In this document: positions 13,997-25,968 of the stretch, one piece after another
Position numbering within the stretch: the stretch's first letter is position 1
Layout: the number at the start of each line of letters is the position of its first letter
Assembly (NCBI RefSeq): GCF_035594125.1
Contig: NC_087151.1
Location: 20,563,253-20,627,252 of the forward strand
DNA length: 64,000 nucleotides
Direction of reading: 5' to 3'
Source of the DNA: Scylla paramamosain
Lineage: Eukaryota > Arthropoda > Malacostraca > Decapoda > Portunidae
Made by a program: the position numbers and the translations under genes
The notes under the pieces: model-generated
Database searches by the model: none
Told to the model about the DNA's origin: nothing
Seen by the model: the letters and a program-made list of their open reading frames with translations, nothing else

Positions 13997-14398
13997 ATGC
14001 ATGGAATATGCTTCACATGTTTGGGGGATTCCACTCATACGGCTATTTTAGACAGAGTGGAATCAAAAGATTTTCGTATCATCAACTCTCATCTAACTGG
14101 CTGGCATCAGCTTCTTTCTCACCGACGCAATGTTAAATCTTTAGCTACCCTCTACCGCTATTTTCATGGTAACTGCTCTTCTGATCTTGCTAACTACATG
14201 CCTCCCCTCCGCCTGCGGCCTCTCTGCACAAGACTTTCTTCTTTCTCTCACTCCTATTCTGTCCACCTCTCTAATGCAAGAGTAAACCAGTATTCTCAAT
14301 CATTAATTCCTTTCTCTGGTAAAGTTTGGAACTCCATGCCTGATTATGTGTTTCCACCTTCCTATAAATTGAATTCCTTCAAGACACTTATCATTTAA
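13997..14398 (+). pseudogene. LINE C-terminal domain fragment (L2)
   Basis: This reads through the conserved C-terminal region of the family (AILDRVESK, SHRRNVKSLATLYRYFHG, NCSSDLANYMPP). The domain has no catalytic motif that I know. The mirror copy is at 55395-55784. Confidence 0.85.
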
Positions 14399-14543
14399 GA
14401 CACTTATGCATTTTTGACTGCCGCTTCGGAAACTGTTGAGGGACCATTGTCTCACCGGGTTATTTATTTTTTTTTTTATTTATTTTGTATTTATTTTTTT
14501 GTTGGTGTGGGATTTTTGTTGCCCTTGGCCTGTGTCCCTACAT

Positions 14544-16670
14544 AAAAACGTGTTTTTAAGTTTCTTAGCTACCAAAACGCATAAAAAAAAAAAAAAAAAC
14601 GTACAAAGTAGCCTATACAAAGAAACGAAAAGACATCCATCACAAACTTGTAATATGAGTGTCCTAAGGTATCAGAAAGCTAAAACACGTTAATAGTACA
14701 TTATACTGAGAAAAAGACCAACATTACCAAAAACGTTTACTATGAGTCTTATTTACCATTTTAAGTACCAAAACGCTAAAATGCATATAAAGAGACCTAT
14801 GTGAAAGAACAAAACTACATTATCAAAGTGCATGCAAAGCACACTATATTGGAAATGAAAACAACTTTACCAAAAACGAGGTTTTTGATGTATCAAAACG
14901 CTAAAACGCAAGCACATCACCCTTTATGGAGAAACGGAAACACTTTATAAAAAAAAATGTATTTTCGAGTGTTTTTGAGCTTTTTATGTACCCAAACACC
15001 CTTTCTGAAGAAACAAAACGACATTACCTAAAACATGTGTTTTGAGTTATTTTTATTTTATTTTATTAGGTAACAACACGTCAAAATAAATGCAAAGTAG
15101 ACAGTATAAGGATACTAAACGTTATTACCACAAATGTCTCCGATGTGTGTTTTTAAGGTTCTTAGTTGCTGAAACACTAAAACACATGAATATTACTCTG
15201 TATTTTAGAAACAATATCTTTATCAAAAATGTGCATTATGAGTGTGATTCACCATGTTAAATACCAAAATGCCAAAATGCATACAAGTAACCCTTTTTGA
15301 AGAAACAGAGAAATATTTCCAAAAACGTGTGCTAAATTTAAGTATTTTTTAGTTTCTCAGGTACCAAAATGCGGACACACATGCAAAGTACCCAATGTAT
15401 GGAAATTAAATTATATAATCACAAAAGTGTGTTATCAGTGTTTTTGATGTTCTAATGAATCAAAACGCTAAAATACGTGAATAGTACTCTATATTGGGAG
15501 AGAGATTAATATTACCAAAAAAACGTGTATTATGAGTTTTATTCACCATGTTAGATACCAAAACGCCAAAATGCATAAAAAAGAAATCTATATGAAGAAC
15601 CTTAACTACTTTACCAAAATAATGTATTATAAATGTTTTTGAATTTGCTAGGTACTAAAACGTCAAAATGCATGCAAAGCACACTATATTTGAAAATAAA
15701 ATAGCATTACCGAAAAACGTGGGTTTTGATGGTTTTCAACTGTTTACGTGCCGAAACGCTAAAACGCATTCAAAACATAAGACTCATTTATGGAAAAATC
15801 GAACAGCTTCATTTTAAATGTATTTTTAGTGATTTTTGAGCTTGTTAGGTAACAAAACCCCAAAATGCAAGCAAAACACTCTATATACAATAATGAGATG
15901 ACAGGTCCAGAAACGTGTCATTTGAGTGTTTTTGAGCATATCAGCCACGAAAACACTAAAAAGCATGGAAAACACCCGATATAAGAAAATTAAAGAATAT
16001 TACGAAAATCGTGTATTTTGACGGTTATTAATTTTGTAACATACCAAAACTCTAAAATGGAAGAAAAAATACACTTCCTGGTGAAAAAGAACATTACAAA
16101 AAAACGGATGTTTTGAGTCTGTTTGAGTTTATCAAAACGCCGAAACACATGGAAATATGCTAATATGTGGATACAATGTTAGTATTACAAACGTATTTGA
16201 CAAGTGTTTTTAAGGTTCACTGGTGCTGAAAGGCTAAAACTTGTTAATATTACCTTATATTTAGTAACAAAATGTAATTAACAAAAATGTGCATTATGAG
16301 TCTTATTTACCGTGTTAGGCACCAAAACGACAAAATGCATAAAAAGAAATCTATATGAAGAAACAGAACTACAATACCAATAACCTGTATTATGAATGTT
16401 AGGTACCAAAACGCCAAAGTGCATACAAAGCACACGAAATTTAGTACCAAAACGACAAAAGACGTGGAAATTAGCTTATACAGGAAAACGAAATGATATA
16501 ATCACAAAAGTGTATTATGAGTGTTTTTGAAGTTCCTAGGTATGAAAACGCTAAAACACGTGAATAGTACTCTAAATTAAGAAACAGAACACCATTACCA
16601 AAAAACGGGTATTATGAGACTTTCACAATGTTAAGTACCAAAACGCCAAAATGCATACAAAGAAACCTGT
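14544..16670 (-). repeat. Satellite array, minus orientation
   Basis: This array runs between two LINE copies. Its first 690 bp (14542-15233) is the source of a nearly identical segment at 22018-22709. No gene is present; short frames such as VRYQNAK are read-through of monomers. Confidence 0.9.
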
Positions 16671-16877
16671 ATTTTTATTTTTAATTTTATTTATTTATTT
16701 TTTTTTCATGTAGGAGAGACACTGGCCGAGGGCAACAAAAATCCAATAAAAAATAAATAAGTAAAAAAAAAAAAGCCCACTGAGATGCAAGTCCCAGAAA
16801 AGGGTCCAGAGCAGTAGTCAAAAACTGAAGGATAAGTGTCTTCATCCTCACCCTTGAAGGAATTCGTCATAGGAAGA

Positions 16878-17237
16878 TCAAAATGCAGAAGCAGGCAGGG
16901 AGTTCCAGAATTTACCAGAGAAAGGGATGAATGACTGAGAATGCTGGTTAACTCTTGCATTAGAATGATGGACAGAATTGGGGTGGGAGAAAGAAGAAAA
17001 TCTTGTGCAGTGAAGCCGCGGGAGGGGGGGAGGCACGCAGTTAGCAAGATCAGAAGAGCAGTTACCATGAAAATACCGGTAGAAGATAGTTAGAGATGCA
17101 ACATTGCAGCGATGAGAGAGAGGCTGAAGACAATCAGCTAGAGAAGAGGAGGTGATGAGACGAAAAGCTTTTGATTCCACCCTGTCTAGAAGAGCAGTAT
17201 GAGTGGAACCCTCCCAGACATGTGAACCATACTTCAT
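16878..17237 (-). pseudogene. LINE C-terminal domain fragment (L3)
   Basis: Contains TALLDRVESKAFRLI and SHRCNVASLTIFYRYFHG, the family's C-terminal region. The mirror copy is at 52566-52841. Confidence 0.85.
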
Positions 17238-17784
17238 ACATGGACGGATTAGGCCCTTGTACAGAGTTAGCAGCAGGGGGGGCGGTGTTAGAAAAACTGG
17301 CGGAGACGTCTCAGAACGCCTAACTTTATAGGAGCTGTTTTAGCTAGAGATGAGGTATGAGGTTTCCACTTCAGATTATAAGTAAAGGACAGACCGAGGA
17401 TGCTCAGTGTAGAAAAGGGGAACAGTTGAGTGTCATTGAGGAAGAGGGGATAGTTGTCTGGAAGGTTGTGTCAAGTTCATAAATGGAGGAACTGAGTTTT
17501 TGAGGCACGGAACAATACCAAATTTGCTCTGCCCCAATCAGAAATTTTAGAAAGATCAGAAGTCAGGCGTTCTGTGGCTTCCCTGCATGAAATGTTTACT
17601 TCTGAAGTCTATGAAAAGACGTGGAAAAGTGCAGGGTGTTATCATCAGCGTAGAAGTGAATAGGACAAGAAGTTCGGTCTAGAATGTCATTGATGAATAA
17701 TAAGAAAAGAGTGGGTGACAGGAAAGTATCCTGAAGAACACCACTGTTAATAGATTTAGAAGAACAGCTTTGTGCCAGACTCTA

Positions 17785-18159
17785 TCAAAATCTCTTGATA
17801 TATCCAAGGCAACAGCAAAAGTTTCTTCCTGTTGAGGATAGATTCAAAATCTTTAGATAGGCACGATGGTAGTCTGAGGGATTAGAACGGTCACCCTTTT
17901 TAGGAACAGGTTGAATGTAGGCAAACTTCCAGCAAGAAGGAAAGGTAGATGTTGATAGACCGAGCTGAAAGAGTTTGAATAAGCAAGGTGCAAGCACGGA
18001 GGCACAGTTTCGGAGAACAATAGGAGGGACCCCATCAGGTCCATAAGCCTTCAGAGCATTTAGGCCAGCATGGAAAGCATCATTGCGAAGAATTTTAATA
18101 GGTAGCATGAAGTAGTCAGAGGGTGGAGGAGAGGGAGGAACAAGCCTTGAATCGTCCAA
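17785..18159 (-). pseudogene. LINE RT N-terminal fragment (L3)
   Basis: Contains KAYGPDGVPPIVLRN and CWKFAYIQPVPKKGDRSNPS, conserved RT finger-region blocks. It runs into the internal deletion (LSSTGRNF). The mirror copy is at 51645-52019, with one extra change (GPY for GPD). Confidence 0.85.
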
Positions 18160-18653
18160 GGTAGAGTTTTTAGCAAAGGTTTAAGCGAAGAGTTCAGCTT
18201 TAGGGATAGATGTGATAGCAGTGGTGCCATCTGGTTGAAATAAAGGAGGGAAAGAAGAAGAAGCAAAGTTATTGGAGATATTTTTGGCTAGGTGCCAGAA
18301 GTCACAAGGGGAGTTAGATCTAAAAAAAAAATTCTGACACTTTCTGTTAATGAAGGAGTTCTTTGCTAGCTGGAGAACAGACTTTGCATGGTTCCGGGAA
18401 GAAATATAAAGTGCATGAGATTCTGGTGATGGAAGGCTTAAGTACCTTTGGTGGGCCACCTCTCTATCATATATAGCATATAATTATATAACACGAGAAC
18501 AAGCTGTGTTAAACCAAGGTTTGCAAGGTTTAGGTCGAGAAAAAGAGGGAAGAATGTACGCCTCTATGCCAGACACTATCATCTCTGTTATGCGCTCGGC
18601 ACACAAAGACGGGTTTCTGACACTGAAGTAGTAGTCATTCCAAGGAAAATCAG

Positions 18654-19285
18654 CTAAATAGTCAGGTCCCCCCAACTATCAGAGGCAAAACGACAGAGGC
18701 ATCTTCGCTTAGGTGGATCCTGAGAAGGGATTGGAGCGAGAGGACAAGATACAGATATGAGATTGTGATCGGAGGAGTCCAATGGAGAAGAAAGGGTGAC
18801 ACCATAATTAGGATTAGAGGTCAGGAAAAGGTCAAGAATGTTAGGCGTATCTCCAAGACGGTCAGGAATACGAGTAGGGTGTTGCACCAATTGCTCTAGG
18901 TCGTGGAGGATAGCAAAGTTGAAGGCTAGTTCACCAGGATGGTCAGGGAAGGGAGAGGAAAGCCCAGGCTGGTGGTGAACATTGACGTTTCCGAGAATGG
19001 AGATCGCTGCAAAAGGGAAGAGAGTCAGAATGTGCTCACTTTGGAAGTTTAGTCAAAGAATTTCTTTTTGTCAGAGGAGTTAGGTGAGAGGTATACAGCA
19101 CAGATAAATTTAGTTTGAGAGTGACTCTGTAGTCGTAGCCAGATAGTGGAAAACTCGGAAGATTCAAGAGCGTGGGTACGAGAGCCGTTGCGCACATACA
19201 CGCAACATCCAGCTTTGGATTGAAAATGAGGATAGGGAAAGTAGGAGGGAACAGAAAAGTGGCTACTGTCAGTTGCCTCAGACAC
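18654..19285 (-). pseudogene. LINE endonuclease remnant (L3)
   Basis: Two open stretches (18654-18890 and 19049-19285) in different frames cover the middle and end of the APE endonuclease. The first ends with DSSDHNLIS, the SDH motif. The first half has SHFSVPSYFPYPHFQSKAG. The N-terminal catalytic glutamate block is partly lost by the 5' truncation. The matching stretch in the right arm is 50526-51145. Confidence 0.85.
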
Positions 19286-19360
19286 CAGAGTTCAGTGAGG
19301 AAAAGAAGATGAGGTTTAAAAGAGAAAAGCTGGTGTTTTACAGATTGAAAATTAGATTAG

Positions 19361-21378
19361 TATGAAACCTAACTACATTACCAAAAACCTGTATCATGAA
19401 TGTCTTGAACTTGTTAGGTACCAAACCGCCAAAATTCATGCAAAGCACACTATATTGGAAAAGAATGCATTATCAAAAACGTGGCTTTTGAGTGTTTTCA
19501 GCTACTTATATACCAAAACTATAAAAGTCATGCAAAACATCCTTTATAGAGATTAACCTCATCAAAATAGTGTATCTTGAGAGTTTTTGAGCTTGTTAGG
19601 TATCAAATCTCCAAAGTGGTTGCAAAGCATCGTTTAAGGGTAATGAAACGACATTACGAGAAACGTGTCATTTGCTTGTTTATTTTAGTTTATTTGTTTA
19701 GCAAATTAGGCACCAAAATGCTAAAAAGTATGGAAAAAACTCTATTTAGAAAACTAAACAACTTTAACAAATTGTGTCTTTTGAGCTTTTTTTTAGCTTC
19801 TTACATAAGAAATCTTTAAAAAATACATACAAAACACCTTGTCTGGAGGAACAGAACAGCATTACTAAAAACATGTGTTTTGGGTGTTTTTTTTAGTTTA
19901 TTAGGTACCAAAACACATGCAAATTATCTCAAACGTCTCATATGAGTGTTTTTTAAGGCTCTTAGATGTTGAAACGCTAAAGCATATGAATATTAATCAA
20001 AATTGAGGAAGAGAACATCATTACTAAAAACTTGTATTTTGAATGTTATTCATCATTTTAGGTCCTAAATCGCCAAAATGCATACAAAACTCATTTAAAA
20101 ATAAGTATTTAAAAAAATGTGTGTTTTAAGTGTTTTTCAGTTTGTTAAGTACCAAAACACCAAAACACTTGCAAAATATCAATATGGGAAAAATGAATTA
20201 TATAATCACAAACATGTGTTACGTGTGTTTTTGATTTTCTAATGAATCAGAAAGCTAAAACACGTGAATAGTACTCTATATTAAGAAACAGAACAGTATT
20301 TTTCACCATGTTAGGTACCAAAACGTCAAAATGCATGCAAACAAAAAAAGAAAAAAACAACTACATTACCAAAAAACTGTATAATCAATGTTTTTTTTTT
20401 TTTTATATTGTTAGATACCAAAACGCCCAAGTGCGTGAAAAGTACAATATATTGGAAAAGAAAACAACTTTACCAAAAACGTTTCTCTTTAAGTGTTTTC
20501 GGATTCTTACAAACCAAAACTCTAAAACGTATGCTAAACACCCTTTTTGGAGAAACAGAACAACTTTATCAAAAGGTATATTTTGAGTGTTTTGAGCTAG
20601 TTAGTTTTTAAAGCTCCAAATGCATGCAAAGCATCCTATATGGGATAACGTAACAATATTACCAGAGACGTGTTATTTGCCTGTTTCTAAACATATTAGG
20701 CACCTAAACGCTAAAAAGCATGGAAAACACCCTAAAATGGACAACTAAACAATGTTATCAAAATTGTGTCTTTCCAGTGTTTATGAGCTTTTTAGGTACC
20801 AAAACTCTAATATGCATCGAAAACACCCATTCTCGAGGAACAGAAAAACATTACCAAAAAAGGTGTGCTTTTGAGTTTATTAGGTACGCCAAAACACATG
20901 AAAATTAGCCAATATTGGGAAACTAAATGATATTGTCAAAGACGTGTCTTATGAGTGTTTTTGAGGTTCTTATGTGTTAAAACACTACAACATATGAATA
21001 ATACTCAAAGCTGAGTAACAGAATATCATTAATAAAAATGTGTATTATGAAAGTGATACACCATATTAGGTACAAAATCTTAAATTTTTGGAGAAACAAA
21101 AAAACGTTTGTTTTATTTTTTTTTTTTTTCAAGTTTATAAGTACTAAAAAGCCAAAAAAACATGCAAAGTAGCCAATATAGGGATACCAAAAGATAGAAT
21201 CACAACCGTGTATTATGACTGTTTTCGATTTTGTTAGATATCAGAACTCTAAAAGACGTGAATAATACTCTATACTGACAAACAAAACAACTTTATGAAA
21301 AAAAAAAAAAAAATAACGTGTATGATGAGTCTTATTATTGTACATTAGGTACAAAAACGATGAATTGCATAAAAAGAA
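19361..21378 (-). repeat. Satellite array, minus orientation
   Basis: This array continues the left-arm satellite between LINE L3 and the local inversion. It mirrors 48477-50450. It contains a 167-codon counterpart frame in the right arm (49946-50449 minus), which is monomer read-through. Confidence 0.9.
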
Positions 21379-23757
21379 ACTTACTTTTTTGGAAATGTTC
21401 TGTTTCTCCAGAAAAGTTCTTTGTATACATTTTTGGCGTTTTTGTACTTAATATGGTGAATGAGCCTCATAACACACACTTTTAGTAATAACGTTTTCTT
21501 TCTCAATATAGATTAATATTTATTTGTGTTAGCGTCTCATCACCTAAAAACCGTAAAAAACTCTCATAAGACACGTGTGTGGAAATATCGCTTAGTTTCT
21601 TCATAATGGCCGATTTGTATATGTCTAGGCGTTTTGGTATATAATGAACTGAAAAAAAAAAAAAAACACTTAAATCACACATTATTGGTAATGTAGTTAT
21701 GTTCCTCCGGACAGAGAGTTTTGCATGCATTTTAGAGTTTTGGTGCGCAAAAAGCTCAAAACAAAAAAAAAAAACACTCAAAAAACACTTTATTTGTGAG
21801 ATTGTTCTGTTTCTCCTTAAGGGATGTTTTTCATGAATTTTAGCTTTTTGATACGCAAAACCTGAAAAAAAACATGTTTTTGGCAGTTGTTATATTTTCT
21901 AATAAGATATCTTAAGATATCTTAAGATATCTTAAGATATCTAACTAAATAAAAAAAAACAGTCATAATGCAGGTTTTTGGTAATATAGATGTCTTTCTT
22001 AATATAGGTATATAGGTATAAAAACGTGTTTTTAAGTTTCTTAGCTACCAAAACGCATAAAAAAAAAAAAAAAAACGTACAAAGTAGCCTATACAAAGAA
22101 ACGAAAAGACATCCATCACAAACTTGTAATATGAGTGTCCTAAGGTATCAGAAAGCTAAAACACGTTAATAGTACATTATACTGAGAAACAGACCAACAT
22201 TACCAAAAACGTTTACTATGAGTCTTATTCACCATTTTAAGTACCAAAACGCTAAAATGCATATAAAGAGACCTATGTGAAAGAACAAAACTACATTATC
22301 AAAGTGCATGCAAAGCACACTATATTGGAAATGAAAACAACTTTACCAAAAACGAGGTTTTTGATGTATCAAAACGCTAAAACGCAAGCACATCACCCTT
22401 TATGGAGAAACGGAAACACTTTATAAAAAAAAATTTATTTTCGAGTGTTTTTGAGCTTTTTATGTACCCAAACACCCTTTCTGAAGAAACAAAACGACAT
22501 TACCTAAAACATGTGTTTTGAGTTATTTTTATTTTATTTTATTAGGTAACAACACGTCAAAATAAATGCAAAGTAGACAGTATAAGGATACTAAACGTTA
22601 TTACCACAAATGTCTCCGATGTGTGTTTTTAAGGTTCTTAGTTGCTGAAACACTAAAACACATGAATATTACTCTGTATTTTAGAAACAATATCTTTATC
22701 AAAAATGTGAGATTGTTCTGTTTCTCCTTAAGGGATGTTTTTCATGAATTTTAGCGTTTTGATACGCAAAACCTGAAAAAAAAAACATGTTTTTGGCAGT
22801 TGTTTTATTTTCTAATAAGATATCTTAAGATATCTTGAGATATCTAACTAAATAAAAAAAAACAGTCATAATGCAGGTTTTTGGTAATATAGATGTCTTT
22901 CTTAATATAGGTATATAGGTATATATGCATACAGGTAAGCATTTTGAAGTTTTCGCACCTATCATAGTGAATAAGATTCATAATTCATAACGCTTTTCTT
23001 AATGTTGTTCTGTTTCTGAATATAGAGTACTATTTTTGTGTTTTAGCGTCCTGATTACTTTTGTTTGTGATTATTTCGTTTCGTTTCCCTATACTGGAAC
23101 CTTTGCATAGGTTTTGGCATTTTGATATCTAACAAAAAACACTTAAAACACACGTTTTTTTTTTAATATTATATGCTGATTTTTATTTTATTTTATTTAT
23201 TTATTTTTTTTTCTAGAAAGGGTTCTTTCTCTGCATTTTGGCGTTTTGGTACGTAACATGGTGAATCACACTCATAATACACATTTTTGTAATGATGCTG
23301 TTTTTGTTCCCCCAATATAGAGGAATATTCATAAGTTTTAGCGTTTCAGCACCGAAGAATCTTAAAAACACTCATAAGATACGTTTGTGGTAATATCGTT
23401 TAGTTTCCTCATATGTGCTACATTGCATATGTTTAGGCGTTTTTGCACCTAATGAACTTAAAAACGCTAAGTACACACGTTTTTGATAAAGTTATGTTCC
23501 TCCGGAACATAACTTTTTTGATACCTTAGAACATAAAAAAAAGAAAAAAAACATACACGTTTGTGATTATATCATTTCATTATATATGCTAATTTGCATG
23601 TATTATGCAATTTCGTATCTAACAAGCTGAAAAACAATCAAAACTCATGCTTTTGGAAATTTATTTTTTTATTTATTTTTTGTTGTACCTAACAAACTGA
23701 AAATACTTGAAGTACACATTTTTGAAAAATGTTGTTCTGTTTCCCCAAGTAGAAGAA
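21379..23757 (+). repeat. Locally inverted satellite block in the left arm
   Basis: Orientation switches to plus at about 21379 (ttggaaatgttctgtttctc) and back to minus near 23757. It is interrupted by the minus-oriented insert 22018-22709. The mirror block in the right arm is 47031-48476, so the inversion predates the palindrome. A short ttaagatatc tandem lies at about 21903-21943. A 13 bp-arm hairpin with a tcc loop lies at 23489-23517. Confidence 0.85.
22018..22709 (-). repeat. Templated insertion copied from 14542-15233
   Basis: These 692 bp match 14542-15233 at a constant offset of 7476 with no indel. I find about three to four substitutions. The insert is flanked by a 220 bp or so direct duplication (21796-22020 and 22707-22923) of the target. 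Junction microhomologies are visible: ata at the left and tgtg at the right. The right arm has a single uninterrupted copy of the target, so the event is private to the left arm. At several positions where the two arms differ, the insert follows the left arm. Confidence 0.9.
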
Positions 23758-25891
23758 CAAAATCCATAGGAAGTACCCTATATGGGAAAGTAAAATACAT
23801 TAAGAGAAGCGATTTATGTGCATTTTTTTTTTTTTACTTCTTAGGTACAAAAAGGCGAAAAGGCGTTAATAGCACTCTATATGGAGAAACGAAACACCAT
23901 TGACAAAAACCTATTTTTTTGTGAGTGTTTTTGAACTATTTAAGTATCAAAACGCTAAAGCTCAAATAACCCTTTATAGAAAAACAAAAGACATTCAGAT
24001 AAGAGACATTTCAGATATGAGAGTTTTGAGCTTCTTAGGTACCAAAACGCGAAATCGCATCAGTAACACCCTATATCGAGAAAAGAACATAACCAAAAAC
24101 TTGAATTTCAAGTGTTTTTCTTTTTTAGGTACAAAAAAAGCAAAAATGCTTACAAAGTCAATTATATTAAGAAATTAAATGACATTACTAGAAACATATT
24201 TTGAGTATTTTTGTGCATGTTAGGCTCCAAAACTCTAAGAAGAAAGAATAAGTATGGAAAGCACCCAATATGGGAATAGAAAAGAACTTTACCAAAATTT
24301 TATCTTTTTCGGCTTCTTACGTACCAAAACGCTAAAACGCATGCAAAACACCCTGTAAGAAGAAACAGAATAATATTACCAAAATAAATAAAAATTTGAG
24401 TGTTTTGAGCTTGTCACGTACAAAAACGCCAAAATACATGGAAAGTACACTATATGAGGAAACGAAAGAATATTATGAGAAACGTTTATTATGAGTGTTT
24501 TTACCTTCTTATGTAACAAAACGTGATAAAACATGAATAGCACTCTAAATGGAGAAACTGAACATTACTAAAACTTTTATTTTAGTGTATTTCACATGAT
24601 TTAGGTACCAAAACGCCAAAATGCATGCAAAGCAGTCTATATGGCAAAAAAAGACAACATTTCCAGAAAAGTGCCTTTCGAGTGTTCATGAGCGTGTTAG
24701 GCAGCAAAACGCTAAAAAAAAAAAAAATGGAAAACACTTTATATGGAAAAAGAAAACAAGATTACTAAAATCATGTCTTTTGAGTGTTTTGAACTATTTA
24801 TGTACCAAAACGATAAAACGCAGAGAAAACATCCCTTATGGGAAAACACAATAACGTTACCAAAAAAAAAAAAGTATTTTGAGTGTTTTTCCTCATGTTA
24901 CGTACAAAAAATGCGAAAAATGTGTAGAAAGTATCCTATATGGGGAAACGAAAGGACATTATGAGAACCGTTTATTATTAGTGTTTTTTTTTTAAGATAC
25001 CAAAACTCGAGAGCACATGACACTCTATATGGAGAAACAGAACATTAACAAAAACGTCTATTTTAAATGTATATCACATCTTTAGGTATCAAACAACCAA
25101 AATGCATACAAAGCACATTAACTGGAGAAAGGAAACGAGATTTCAAAAAAATATATCTTTGACGAGTGTGCTAAGCACCATATCGCTAAAAAGCATGGAA
25201 AGGAATCTCTATGGGAAAAGAAAGCAACATTACAAATAACGACTTTTTTCAGTCCTTTGAGGTACTTACGTACCAGAACGCTAAAACGGATGGAAAACAA
25301 CCTTTTATGGCGAAACAGAATAACATTACTAAAAATCAATACCTTGTGTGTTTTTTTTAGCTTGTTACTTAGAAAAAGCCATAATGCATGCAAAATACTC
25401 TACATGGGGAAACGAAAAGACATTATGAGAAACGTGTATTATGAATTTTTGGGATTTTTAGGTAACAAAATGCTAAAACGCATGAGTAGGACTTTATACG
25501 GAGAAAAAAGAACAACGCTACAAAAAAGAGTATTTTGAGGGCATTTCACATTGTTAGGTATCAAAACGCCAAAAATGCATGTAAAGCACTTTATATAAGA
25601 AAAGGAAAAGAAATTTCCACAAACGTGTCTTTTGACTGTATATGAGCGTGCTAGGCACCAAAATGATAAAAACATGGGAAAGCAAAATATCATTACGAAA
25701 AATGATTATTTTCATTTTTTTTAGTTACTTTCGTAGGAAACGCATGAAAACACCTCTTATGTGCAATAATAGAATAAATTTACCAAAATCGTGTATTTTG
25801 AGTGTTTTTCAGCTTGTTACGTAGAGAAATACCAAAAAGCATGCAAACTACTGCATATAGGGCAATGAAAAGACATTATCAGAATTATGCA

Positions 25892-25894
25892 TTA

Positions 25895-25967
<73 letters not shown>
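25892..25967. repeat. (ATT)n microsatellite
   Basis: A nearly pure ATT tract that replaces part of a monomer. The complementary tract in the right arm is at 44866-44953. Confidence 0.95.

Positions 25968-25968
<1 letters not shown>

Larger units (their letters stand above)
11812..14543 (+). mobile_element. Jockey-like LINE copy L2, 5'-truncated
   Basis: The copy starts inside the endonuclease domain (a residue run like DLTCSRAHAIESSEF). It passes through the RT and C-terminal domain to a 3' UTR ending cctgtgtccctacataaaa. Probable target-site duplications flank it: 11794-11810 and 14544-14559 agree at most of 16 positions and match the satellite monomer, so it transposed into satellite. Many stops and frameshifts break it. 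The catalytic motif reads NADD instead of YADD. Its mirror copy is at 55248-56852 and shares that change. Confidence 0.92.
16671..19360 (-). mobile_element. Jockey-like LINE copy L3, minus strand
   Basis: The copy reads right to left. It starts within the endonuclease coding region near 19360 and ends in the 3' UTR (ttgccctcggccagtgtctc in complement) with an A/T-rich tail near 16671-16710. An aggtttc-like 7-8 bp sequence on both sides may be its target-site duplication. Two internal RT deletions join the 'LSST' region to 'AVALDISKAFDRVW'-type sequence and then jump to the SINSGV block. The mirror copy at 50451-53131 has the same deletions, so they are older than the palindrome. Confidence 0.92.
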
